Positions 27,411 to 35,312 of a DNA stretch of 35,406 nucleotides are shown here, in pieces. The stretch is from Phycisphaerae bacterium. GTDB lineage: Bacteria; Planctomycetota; Phycisphaerae; Phycisphaerales; SM1A02. The notes under the pieces were generated by a model. That model was given only the letters and a program-made list of their open reading frames with translations. It was not told where the DNA came from and ran no database searches. The stretch's first letter is position 1, and each line of letters begins with the position of its first letter. The stretch spans positions 4,698 to 40,103 of the forward strand of contig PARI01000004.1 in assembly GCA_002711415.1 (NCBI GenBank), given 5' to 3'. A program made the position numbers and the translations under genes.

Positions 27411-29191
27411 GAGTCCAGTTCTGGTATCAGCAGGGATGTGTCGGGTGGGGTCATGTCGGCCATGGGCGTTGGGGCCAGTTCCACCGGAATCGTGATCGAT
27501 CCGCCCTTGTCCGATGAATAGACCAGTTCGACCGCTCCCTCGCCCTCGACGAGGAACCTGAAGATCCTGTTGCCCTTGCGGCCGACACCCTGCGGGTTCA
27601 CGATCCGGTGAGGCCTGGTCGTCTCCTGGGCGTCGAGCTTCTCCCATGGCATGAAGTTCCTGACGGTTCCGCTGGCGACAACCCTGTTGCCGGGTCCGGC
27701 CATGCATTCGAGCATGTCGGGATTCCCGATCCGCTTGTTGCGTGCATGCTGGAGGATCGTGGGGATGATCTTCGGATTGCGCACCTCGGCCGTGATCTCC
27801 CAGAGATCGCCGGGCCCTGACCTGACCTGGAGGTTGCCCCACTTGACCTGGGGCATGTGATCGGCGTGAAGCATCGTGAAGGCGAAGTTCCTGTGAAGAT
27901 CCTCCTGCTGCATCCAGGTCGGCGTGACCCTGCTGGAGTACTTCGTGGTCCCTCCGACGAGGATCCTGCCATAGGTCGGATGGTCGACTTCGCGGTAGGG
28001 CACGTAGACATCTGAGAACTGGAGCAGGTCCCGGAACTGGCGGCGATCCTCCTCGGAGGGATTCTCGCTGGTGTTGAACATCTTCCGGTCCGTCCAGAGT
28101 TCGTTGGTGAAGCTGGCGATTCCGAGACCCTCGTAGGTCCACTCGGTCTGTCCGCCGTAGACGGTGTAGAGGTCCTTCCAGGTCACGAGACTCTTGTAGT
28201 GGGGGATGATCTTGGATCCCAGGAGGGACAGTTCCTCGTGGACCTGATCGTCCGATCGAGGGTAGGAGATGTGCTTGACCGACGGACCGCGAAGGATCAT
28301 GCCGCCGGTGTTGTGGTAGCTCTGGACGGCGGCGATGTTCGGATGCTCGTGCATGAACTCACCGATCACCCTGGTCTCGGGAAGGCTGAATGGGTAGTCG
28401 GTCGACCCCCTCTGCACATGCGTGGGCGCCCATTCGCTCGGCCAGTTCCTGTTGGGATCGTAGCCGCCGATGTTGTCCTCGTTGACCTGGCCGTCGCCAT
28501 CGTTGTCGATCCCTTCCTGTCCCAGCCTGGTCCAGCCACCGGGCGGATCGTCCCTGTCCACGCGTATGAAGAATCGTTTGTCATCGGGATCGGGCTTCCA
28601 GCGTCCCATGGGATCAGGAGCCCACATCGAGGTGATGTGGCCATCTCCATCGAGATCGTCAGGTGGATCCTCGTCCAGCAGGCCGTCATAGTCGTTGTCG
28701 ACAGGCCTGATACCGCCGCGGAGATCATGAGGAGTCGACGGCTGGTTGAACCAGTACTCGCGACCATCAGGATTGGCACACGGGACGAAGTAGAAGGCCC
28801 GTTCATCGATGAGCTTGGTCAGCGAGTCGATCTTCCCATGGCTCTTTGCCAGGTACCAGATCGAATAGAGCACGACCTCGGCGGCCTGGATCTCATTTCC
28901 GTGGATGTTGCCGTCGATGTACATCGCCGGTTTGGCGGTGTCGGGCCCCGTCGCCGAATTGTTCATCGTCAGGAGCCAGATGTCATGGCCGCCCACGCTT
29001 TTTCCAAGACTCTTGATCTGGATCAGATCAGGGTAGGCCTCCGCCAGTGCGTGCATGGCGTTCTCCAATTCCTCGAAGGTGTACCATCGGTCGAACCTCA
29101 GGTCGACCTTGCTTGGATGCGGATACTGGGCGAAGGTGGTTGAAGAAATGACCAGGAACGTCGCCAGGATGATCAGTGTTCGAATGTTCAT
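27407..29191 (-). CDS. Secreted M14-family zinc carboxypeptidase
   Basis: A 594-aa exported peptidase with signal peptide MNIRTLIILATFLVISSTTF. The M14 catalytic set is complete: H97 and E100 (DGNIHGNEIQ), R248 (DPNRNW), H293 (QSYHNTGG) and the general base E364 (FTNELW). A long insertion between the HxxE and Arg motifs carries Asp-rich Ca-binding-like segments (DNDYDGLLDEDPPDD and DNDGDGQVNED). The C-terminal ~150 residues look like a beta-rich accessory domain. The start ATG overlaps the stop of the upstream M14 paralogue by four bases (ATGA), so the two are translationally coupled and probably work together. It should remove C-terminal residues from extracellular peptides or proteins. Confidence 0.92.
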   Translation of the reverse strand: MNIRTLIILATFLVISSTTFAQYPHPSKVDLRFDRWYTFEELENAMHALAEAYPDLIQIKSLGKSVGGHDIWLLTMNNSATGPDTAKPAMYIDGNIHGNEIQAAEVVLYSIWYLAKSHGKIDSLTKLIDERAFYFVPCANPDGREYWFNQPSTPHDLRGGIRPVDNDYDGLLDEDPPDDLDGDGHITSMWAPDPMGRWKPDPDDKRFFIRVDRDDPPGGWTRLGQEGIDNDGDGQVNEDNIGGYDPNRNWPSEWAPTHVQRGSTDYPFSLPETRVIGEFMHEHPNIAAVQSYHNTGGMILRGPSVKHISYPRSDDQVHEELSLLGSKIIPHYKSLVTWKDLYTVYGGQTEWTYEGLGIASFTNELWTDRKMFNTSENPSEEDRRQFRDLLQFSDVYVPYREVDHPTYGRILVGGTTKYSSRVTPTWMQQEDLHRNFAFTMLHADHMPQVKWGNLQVRSGPGDLWEITAEVRNPKIIPTILQHARNKRIGNPDMLECMAGPGNRVVASGTVRNFMPWEKLDAQETTRPHRIVNPQGVGRKGNRIFRFLVEGEGAVELVYSSDKGGSITIPVELAPTPMADMTPPDTSLLIPELDS

Positions 29192-31098
29192 TGGCCCTGC
29201 TCCTTGAGTTCGCTGGTCTGGTGTGATTGGCTGAGCGAGCCGAATTTCTCGCTGTAGACGCTGACCTGGATCGGTTCTCCGTCAGGATGCTCGATGATCC
29301 ATCGGTACTTGTTCCGGCCTCCCGAGCCCGGGACGGTCCATGTCTTGTGGACAGGCGTGCCCGAGACGATCGACTCCTTGTCGACCCCGATCCTGACCAC
29401 GTGTGGTCTTGAGCGGCGGTTCTTCGAGGCCATGGCGGTGCCAGCTGGCATGAAGCCGTCATTGACGAGTGTGGCTTCGACCTCGTAGATGTTCCTGGAG
29501 AGTCGCTTGACCTGGAGGTCCTCCAGTTCAAGTCGAGGGTAGAGATCCATCAGCTGGACGAGGAATGCCGCCTGTTTGCGGGCGACCTCATCGAACTCTT
29601 CCTCAGGTGGGGTCATCCTGTATCCAGGTATCCAACCACCGATCTGGACGCGCCCGTACTCGGGGTGGTCATGCCACTGCCACTGGACGAATCCCTCTCC
29701 ATCCCGTTGTTCATCGATGTACTCCAGCCAAGGGGACTTCTCCTTCTTGGAAGTCTTCGTGGCCTGCGCGGGCTCGGCGGTCTTGATGCGTCTGACCTCG
29801 ATCCCGGCCATCTTGCTGTAGTTCTCGACCATCTCGACGGTCAGCCGGGACATTCGCGTCTCATCCACCTGCATACCCTGGGATTGGGCGTACTCCATCA
29901 GCTCCGTGAGGGTCTCCATGGAGATGTCTCCGACCGGGCTCGGAGTAAGGCTATTCGCATCGGCCTTGGCATCGTTGCCGGGTTGATCCGCCGGAGCCTG
30001 TTTGTCCTTGCTCTTGCCCTTTGTCGGCATGTTCCAGCCCGGGGTGGTGAAACTGGGCATGCCCAGCTGGGCATAGACCCAGCCATGGAAGGAGCCGTCG
30101 GTCCCAACGGTCGGTGCTGGTGCGTACCCGGTGATCTCGATGTATCGATCGCTGATCGTTGTGTAGAAGTCGACATCCTTGGCATCGAGCGTGTTGGGTA
30201 CGCCGGACTTGTTCTGGCCTGATTCGGACGGCTTTCGTGCCAGGTTGTCATGGATCCCGTAGGTCATGACCGTGATGATCCTCGGGTGATCCAGGAGGAA
30301 GTTGGCCAGGGCATGGGATTCCGGCTCCGACAACTGCCATCGCCCCGACAGATCATCGTGGTAGGGGTAGTTGTGCATGAAGTTCATGTCCAGGTTGACC
30401 CCTCCCGGCGGATCCTCGTTCAGCTGACCGTCGCCATCATTGTCGATGCCCTCGCTCGTCACGTAGAACTCGGCGCGTTCGGACTTGGATGGATCCGGCT
30501 TCTTGTCCAGACGGGACTCCTCGGGATCCTCCATCCGGTCAGCCTTGTCCGGATCGAAGACGCGCATCCTGGTGATCACGCCATCGCCGTTGAGATCATC
30601 CGGTCCGTCCTCGTCGAACTCACGATCACGGTCCTCGTCGATCGACCTGGCGTTGGTGCCCCTGTTGACGGGTGATTGACGCATCCACTCGTAGGCATCG
30701 GGATTGGCCCGGGGAACCAGATACACGGTTCGTTCGGCCAGGATCGGACAGTCGTCCGAGGCAGCCAGTTCCTTCGCGATGTCCATGACGAATCGGCTTG
30801 ATGCGGGATGGGTGGAATCAAGACCGCCAACGATCAGAAGAGCCGGTCGATCCTCGGCGGCGACGGGGCCATCGTGAACGATCGTGATCAGGGGAATCGA
30901 CAGGCCATGAAGGCTTGTCCCCAGGAGCTGGATGTCGACATGGTTCCCATGGCTCTGCTGCATCGTGTCGATCTGCCGGATCATCTCCTCATGGGAGCAT
31001 GGAACGGTGGGGGGATCCTGATGCAGGTGGGCCAGGGCGGTGATGAGCACTGTTTCAAGCACTGTCTGTCTCCAGAATTCGGTCGAGTCTCCGACCAT
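29188..31098 (-). CDS. M14-like protein with degenerate active site (probable pseudopeptidase)
   Basis: A 636-aa paralogue of the following M14 gene, with the same layout: an Asp-rich insertion (DEDRDREFDEDGPDDLNGDG, DNDGDGQLNED) and a similar C-terminal domain with long Lys/Glu-rich additions (~370-400 and ~460-480). The catalytic residues are changed. HxxE is replaced by D94xxH97 (GGLDSTHPAS), the substrate Arg is M238 (NLDMNF), and the Glu base position reads FTTPGW; only the His in YGIHDN (H283) remains. It is therefore probably not a carboxypeptidase. The start was placed at the ATG at 31098; a TTG at 31113 is also open. A hydrophobic stretch (QTVLETVLITALAHLHQ) may act as a signal peptide but is weak. 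It ends in a 4-base overlap with the active paralogue. Confidence 0.85.
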   Translation of the reverse strand: MVGDSTEFWRQTVLETVLITALAHLHQDPPTVPCSHEEMIRQIDTMQQSHGNHVDIQLLGTSLHGLSIPLITIVHDGPVAAEDRPALLIVGGLDSTHPASSRFVMDIAKELAASDDCPILAERTVYLVPRANPDAYEWMRQSPVNRGTNARSIDEDRDREFDEDGPDDLNGDGVITRMRVFDPDKADRMEDPEESRLDKKPDPSKSERAEFYVTSEGIDNDGDGQLNEDPPGGVNLDMNFMHNYPYHDDLSGRWQLSEPESHALANFLLDHPRIITVMTYGIHDNLARKPSESGQNKSGVPNTLDAKDVDFYTTISDRYIEITGYAPAPTVGTDGSFHGWVYAQLGMPSFTTPGWNMPTKGKSKDKQAPADQPGNDAKADANSLTPSPVGDISMETLTELMEYAQSQGMQVDETRMSRLTVEMVENYSKMAGIEVRRIKTAEPAQATKTSKKEKSPWLEYIDEQRDGEGFVQWQWHDHPEYGRVQIGGWIPGYRMTPPEEEFDEVARKQAAFLVQLMDLYPRLELEDLQVKRLSRNIYEVEATLVNDGFMPAGTAMASKNRRSRPHVVRIGVDKESIVSGTPVHKTWTVPGSGGRNKYRWIIEHPDGEPIQVSVYSEKFGSLSQSHQTSELKEQGQ

Positions 31099-31172
31099 GT
31101 CTTTGCGAATCAATCTGATTGATGCCGCATTCTATCTGCATGGGCTCACGAGGGCGCGTCATGCAGGATGAA

Positions 31173-31200
31173 GAAAAACGAGGGGCCCGAAGGCCCCTCG
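31173..31200 (-). terminator. Rho-independent terminator of the M43 protease gene
   Basis: A 9-bp stem CGAGGGGCC (31179-31187) / GGCCCCTCG (31192-31200) with a 4-base loop that reads TTCG on the - strand, a stable tetraloop, followed by TTTTTCTT. It lies 31 bases after the M43 stop and separates it from the M14 pair. Confidence 0.9.
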
Positions 31201-31231
31201 ACAGTTCGAATATGACCGCTGTGACTACGAG

Positions 31232-32791
31232 TCAGTCGCAGGCTGAACCGACCTGGTCGGCACAGATCTGGTCCCACTCGGTATCGCAGCAGAAGGGATC
31301 AGCGGCACAGATGGCTTCACAGCAATCCTGGTCGTCGCAGTAGGGCGTGCCGTTGGCGACATTGCAGTTGCCCGTGTCAGGGGCTCCGCAACCCTCGGTC
31401 GGGGGTGGAGGGGCACACTCTCCCCAGTTGCCCAACATGACGGCCAGGTCGGCACCGTCCGTGGTCCCCGATCCATCGATATCCGAGCAGCCGCCCGCCG
31501 ACCAGTTGCCCAGGAGCAGCGCCAGGTCACTGCCATCGACCACGTTGTTCAGGTCGATGTCACCGGCGCACTCGCTCTTGTTGTCGCACGGGATGTCGCA
31601 GTTGGCGACGGCCAGGCTGACGCAGGATGCATCCCAGCTGTTTTCACAGCACGTGGGATCGACGGTGCAGACCGTTTCACAGCACGTCGCATCGTCGCAT
31701 GAAGCGCCTTGGTGCTCCTGGAAACAATCTCCCGCTCCAACCGCCCCGCAGATCGTCGGACCGCCATCGTCGATGATGGCCAGGTCCGACCTGTAATGCT
31801 CCAGGGTGCATCGCATTCTCCTGGCCTGGTCAGGTGTGAACTCCCACATGCAGTCGTCATCCGAGTAGTCCATGTAGTTGTGGATCGGATTGGAGCTGCC
31901 GCAACTGGAACCGCTGCATCCACTGGTCGGACTGGACTGTGGATTCGTATCGCAGACCAGGTCCCCGGTGGTCGAGCAGTTGCCGCCGCAGCCACCGTTG
32001 AACGTGTGGTGGAGTCCGAGATAGTGGCCGACCTCGTGGGTCAGCGTGCGTCCACCGTTGAACGGCGGCCCGATCGGGGCGTTGTCGCCGAAGGCCTCCC
32101 AGAGGACGACGACCCGGTCAGAGTTGGAACCCGGGCTTCCTTCCTGGGGCAGAAACGGCACGTACCCCAGGGCTCCGCTGGCCGTGTTGGTGTAGATGTT
32201 CATGTAGTTGTCAGGATCCCAGGCGATGGAGTTCCAGTAGCTTCCCGAATCGTTGTACCAATTGGTGTTGTTGTGGTACGTGATGCCGTTGGTGGGATTC
32301 CCATTCGGATCCGTCTGGGCGAGGAAGAACTCGATCTGGATGTCCGTGCCTGGTGCACCGGGTGTTCCGCTGAGTGCCAGGAAGTCCTCGTTGAGGATCG
32401 TGATGTTGCTCTGGACCATCGCCTCCGAGATGTTCCCCTGTGATCCGTTGTTGTTCCTGATCACATGGACGACGACCGGGATCATGTACTTGGTCACGGA
32501 TGGATCGTAGATGGAGGCGGGGTTGGTGAAGCTCATCGAGCAGTCCGACGGTCCTCCGCCGGCAAGCGCTCCGGCAGGATCGATCCCCGAGTTCTCATAG
32601 AGGCACTTGTTGCCGAAACGCCTGAAGTACGATGAGTTGAAGTATTCGCGCCACGATTCGAATTCGAGGTTGCCGACGGTGATGGTCCCGTCATCATGCT
32701 GCCAGACCCTCGGTGGTGTCTTCGAATCGGCGGCGCTACAGGTGCAGGCTGCTGCCAGTGCGAGTGCACCGGCCGTAATACTGGTCTTCAT
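31232..32791 (-). CDS. Secreted M43-family (pappalysin/cytophagalysin-like) zinc metalloprotease
   Basis: A 519-aa protein with signal peptide MKTSITAGALALAAACTCSA. The metzincin catalytic motif HEVGHYLGLHH puts zinc ligands at H252, H256 and H262 with E253 as base, and the Met-turn is NYMDYS (M307). VVVHVIRNN and the WNSIAWDPDNYMNIY segment are typical of M43. The C-terminal ~165 residues have an unusual order: a Cys-rich repeat (CDDATCCETVCTVDPTCC), two dockerin-like repeats (GDIDLNNVVDGSDLALLLGN and DIDGSGTTDGADLAVMLGNW), then a second Cys-rich repeat (CDDQDCCEAICAADPFCC). Many disulfides suggest an extracellular place. The ATG has AAGGAG upstream. It is a single gene ended by a strong terminator. 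Confidence 0.93.
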   Translation of the reverse strand: MKTSITAGALALAAACTCSAADSKTPPRVWQHDDGTITVGNLEFESWREYFNSSYFRRFGNKCLYENSGIDPAGALAGGGPSDCSMSFTNPASIYDPSVTKYMIPVVVHVIRNNNGSQGNISEAMVQSNITILNEDFLALSGTPGAPGTDIQIEFFLAQTDPNGNPTNGITYHNNTNWYNDSGSYWNSIAWDPDNYMNIYTNTASGALGYVPFLPQEGSPGSNSDRVVVLWEAFGDNAPIGPPFNGGRTLTHEVGHYLGLHHTFNGGCGGNCSTTGDLVCDTNPQSSPTSGCSGSSCGSSNPIHNYMDYSDDDCMWEFTPDQARRMRCTLEHYRSDLAIIDDGGPTICGAVGAGDCFQEHQGASCDDATCCETVCTVDPTCCENSWDASCVSLAVANCDIPCDNKSECAGDIDLNNVVDGSDLALLLGNWSAGGCSDIDGSGTTDGADLAVMLGNWGECAPPPPTEGCGAPDTGNCNVANGTPYCDDQDCCEAICAADPFCCDTEWDQICADQVGSACD

Positions 32792-33100
32792 GTGGATTGC
32801 TCCTTGGAAATCCCCCCACATGAAGTTGTTGGGTCACGATTGATCGATGACCTGGACGGTGCCTGCGTGTCCTGTTGTCTCCTTGCTGCTGCTGGTGCTC
32901 TCTTGCTTCCCGGTCGTGCATCCTGGCACGGGAACAGCTTCTCCCGGGTTGTTGGTTTCCAGGTCGACCGAGCAGTCGGCCGGCTCCGGATGGGTCCAGG
33001 TGCATCTCAAACCTACTTCCTGCCCATGAATATGACAGGACAAAATGTGAATTTGGGTAATTTAGAGTCCATTCCCGGAAGGGATGGGGGGCGGGGTGTT
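32792..33100. other. 309-base region between the M43 and beta-helix genes, no firm gene
   Basis: This holds the upstream region of the M43 gene. An AT-rich patch lies at about 33030-33075. Two overlapping short frames are present: on the - strand 32834-33010 (58 aa from TTG, Cys/Thr/Ser-rich, GC-rich third positions), and on the + strand 32847-33029 (60 aa, starting with a signal-like MTWTVPACPVVSLLLLVLSC). Both have coding-like codon use and neither has a good ribosome site, so I accept neither. Confidence 0.4.
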
Positions 33101-34936
33101 TCAGCTCGGGCAGGCACCCCAGGAGGAGAGCAGGATGCCGATATCAGCTCCATTGACCGTCCCGCTGCCATTGAGGTCCCCCAGGGGATCGTCAGTGCCC
33201 CACATGTCCAGCATGAGGGCCAGATCGATCCCGTTGACCACACCATCCCGGTTCAGATCGGCGGGGCACTGCCCGGAACAGAGGCTGTCAAACGTATTCC
33301 CAGGGCCTTCGACGATGGATCCGGAGAGGGTGTCGGGGAGGTTCTCGCAGAAGAATGAACCCGAGACATGCGTGCTGTAAAGAGTGGGATCGGAGTCATG
33401 TCGCAATGCGCCACCCGGGCCATCGATGCATTCATTGGTGGTGAACGAGCAGTTCGCGTAGCTGGGATCGGCGGTATCGGCGAAGGCGGCCCCTCCTGCG
33501 AGCATGGCGATGTTCTCGTCGAAGTCGCAGAGCAGGAACTCCGGCGCACTGCCGAAGGTGCAATGGGCGCCACCGCCGAGTTGGGCGAAGTTGCCCTGCA
33601 TGATGCATCCCCTGGCCAGCATGAAGCCCGTGGTGGGCGGATCGCTCAGGAACAGGCCGCCTCCGTCACCCTCGACATGGTTGCTGAGGATCAGCGTGTT
33701 TTCGATGGTACTGCTGCTGGCCAGAAGACTCGCACCACCACCCTGGTAGAGGGACTCGTTCTCCATGATGGTGCCGTTCCGGAAGGTGATCGAGCTGCCG
33801 AACTCGTAGAGACCGCCGCCATGGTCGGCGAGGTTTGATTCAAGCGTACAGTCGTCCATCAGCATCATCGATTCGAAGGCGTGTACGGCGCCGCCGTATT
33901 CCGACTGGTTCATGGTGAACAGGCAGTTGCTGTAGGTTGTCGAATCCATGGCAGATGCGGCCCCGCCTCCGAATTCGGCCATGTTCTCCACGAGGATGCA
34001 ACCGGATACCTCGCCCATGCCGGTTGAATGAATGCCGCCACCTGCCGCAGCCTGGTTGAAACTGAACGGTGAGTCGGCGAGCGTTTCCTGCATGCCCAGT
34101 CGAACCGTGCCGAGTCCGTCGCAGTCGTTGCCCCAGAAGGTGCAGCTGGCGATCTCGGCCTGGCTGATCGATTCGATCGCGCTGCCGGAGTCCTCGGCGG
34201 AGTTCTGGTTGAACGTGCACCCGATGATCGTGGATTGACCACCCAGCATGGAGAGACCGCCCCCGAGGATCGCCTCGTTGAGTTCGAAGTCGCAGTTGGA
34301 CAACGTGATGGAGGCATTGTTGACGTGAACTCCACCACCATCCGGTGCGGAGTTGCTGATGAAGATCGAGTGGGTCAGGACCAGATCGGACTCAAGGGAG
34401 GCGATACCGCCACCGGCCAGAGAGGCTTGGTTCTCCTGAAAGGTGCAGTTGATGAAGCTGGCCTGGCTGTTGAAAGCGAACACGCCGCCGCCATCGACAT
34501 CGGCGTTGTTGCCGATGAACAGGCAGTTGGTGATGGTCGGGCTCGAGGAATCCAGGAGGAGTCCGCCGCCGAAGGTGGAGGTCCCGTTTCGGATGGCCAG
34601 GTGCTCCAGCATGGTCGTCGGCCCCTCGCCGCTGGTGCATTCAAAGACTCCCTGGGTCGCCTGGCCGTCGATGATGGTGGCGGGACGACCATCGCGGCCA
34701 ACCTCGCCACGAATGATCACGCTCTTGCCAAGCGTGTTGATCGGGCTGCTGACCAGGTAGGTGCCTGCGGCGATCTCGATGACGTCCAGGTCGCGCAGGG
34801 TGGCAGCATCGATCGCCTCCTGGATGGAGGGATAGTCGGCCGGGACGTGGATCGTCTCGGCATGGACCGGCCCGGGGCAGGCACCAGTGGCCACGGCGGC
34901 TGTCAGCAGGAACATCATGCATCTAGACATCGGCAT
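33101..34936 (-). CDS. Secreted right-handed beta-helix protein with Pmp-like repeats and dockerin-like C-terminus
   Basis: A 611-aa exported protein (signal peptide MPMSRCMMFLLTAAVATGA ending near VHAE). It opens with IHVPADYPSIQEAIDAA, the common start of parallel beta-helix surface proteins. It then has about 14 repeats of the form FxxN...GGGI/V/A (for example FQENQASLAGGGIAS, FISNSAPDGGGVHV, FTMNQSEYGGAVH), like chlamydial polymorphic membrane proteins. The C-terminus has two dockerin-like repeats (ADLNRDGVVNGIDLALMLDM, GDLNGSGTVNGADIGILLSS). There is no autotransporter barrel. GAGGGG precedes the ATG. The role is likely adhesion, polysaccharide binding or surface structure; no catalytic residues of pectate lyases were recognised. 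Confidence 0.88.
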   Translation of the reverse strand: MPMSRCMMFLLTAAVATGACPGPVHAETIHVPADYPSIQEAIDAATLRDLDVIEIAAGTYLVSSPINTLGKSVIIRGEVGRDGRPATIIDGQATQGVFECTSGEGPTTMLEHLAIRNGTSTFGGGLLLDSSSPTITNCLFIGNNADVDGGGVFAFNSQASFINCTFQENQASLAGGGIASLESDLVLTHSIFISNSAPDGGGVHVNNASITLSNCDFELNEAILGGGLSMLGGQSTIIGCTFNQNSAEDSGSAIESISQAEIASCTFWGNDCDGLGTVRLGMQETLADSPFSFNQAAAGGGIHSTGMGEVSGCILVENMAEFGGGAASAMDSTTYSNCLFTMNQSEYGGAVHAFESMMLMDDCTLESNLADHGGGLYEFGSSITFRNGTIMENESLYQGGGASLLASSSTIENTLILSNHVEGDGGGLFLSDPPTTGFMLARGCIMQGNFAQLGGGAHCTFGSAPEFLLCDFDENIAMLAGGAAFADTADPSYANCSFTTNECIDGPGGALRHDSDPTLYSTHVSGSFFCENLPDTLSGSIVEGPGNTFDSLCSGQCPADLNRDGVVNGIDLALMLDMWGTDDPLGDLNGSGTVNGADIGILLSSWGACPS

Positions 34937-35096
34937 CGACCCCTCGCGAGCTTCATACTGGAGGGAACTCGGCCAGGGCGTGGCAGGCTCACTCCTTCAG
35001 GGTCAATGATAACCCTCGACAATGGCAGAATCCCGGGCAATTCCCACCCTTGTCTTTGAATCTGCAGGATAAGGGGCCCCCTGGGCGGCAGATGCA

Positions 35097-35130
35097 AGCA
35101 GGCATGTGCCCTGGAGGACACATGCCTGCT
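35097..35130 (-). terminator. Hairpin downstream of tRNA-Gly
   Basis: Perfect 12-bp stem AGCAGGCATGTG (35097-35108) / CACATGCCTGCT (35119-35130), starting 4 bases after the tRNA 3' end on the - strand. The following bases (TTGCAT) are only weakly T-rich. Probable terminator or 3' processing structure. Confidence 0.6.
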
Positions 35131-35133
35131 GGA

Positions 35134-35206
35134 AGCGGGCGAGGAGGCTCGAACTCCCGACATTCAGCTTGGAAGGCTGACGCTCTACCAACTGAGCTAC
35201 ACCCGC
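35134..35206 (-). tRNA. tRNA-Gly (anticodon TCC)
   Basis: A complete cloverleaf on the - strand. The acceptor stem is GCGGGTG/CGCCCGC with discriminator T. The anticodon stem TCAGC/GCTGA has loop CTTCCAA with anticodon TCC. The D arm has GTAGCTCAGTTGGTAGAGC and the T loop is TTCGAGC. CCA is not encoded. Confidence 0.97.
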
Positions 35207-35219
35207 GCGTGTGATCGGA

Positions 35220-35249
35220 ATTGTAGCACCACGATGCGATGGCGTGCAA
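35220..35249 (-). promoter_or_regulatory. Probable promoter of tRNA-Gly
   Basis: On the - strand TTGCAC (35249-35244), an 18-base spacer, then TACAAT (35225-35220), which matches the -10 consensus at five of six positions. It lies 13 bases before the tRNA. The -35 match is weak. Confidence 0.5.
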
Positions 35250-35312
35250 CGCGCTGGTATCGCATCAGAATGCACGGCAGCTCCAGTCAGGAATGACACG
35301 ATATACGCAGTC

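Noticed and set aside
28199-29143. 314-aa open frame antisense to the M14 peptidase gene
   Set aside because: The sense strand has a complete M14 catalytic set; the antisense frame has no recognisable feature.
33101-34936. Pectate-lyase-type enzyme activity for the beta-helix protein
   Set aside because: No catalytic Asp/Arg cluster was recognised; the Gly/Asn repeat pattern fits a structural or adhesive helix better.
34235-35059. 274-aa open frame antisense to the beta-helix gene
   Set aside because: Explained by the repetitive sense gene and its codon bias.
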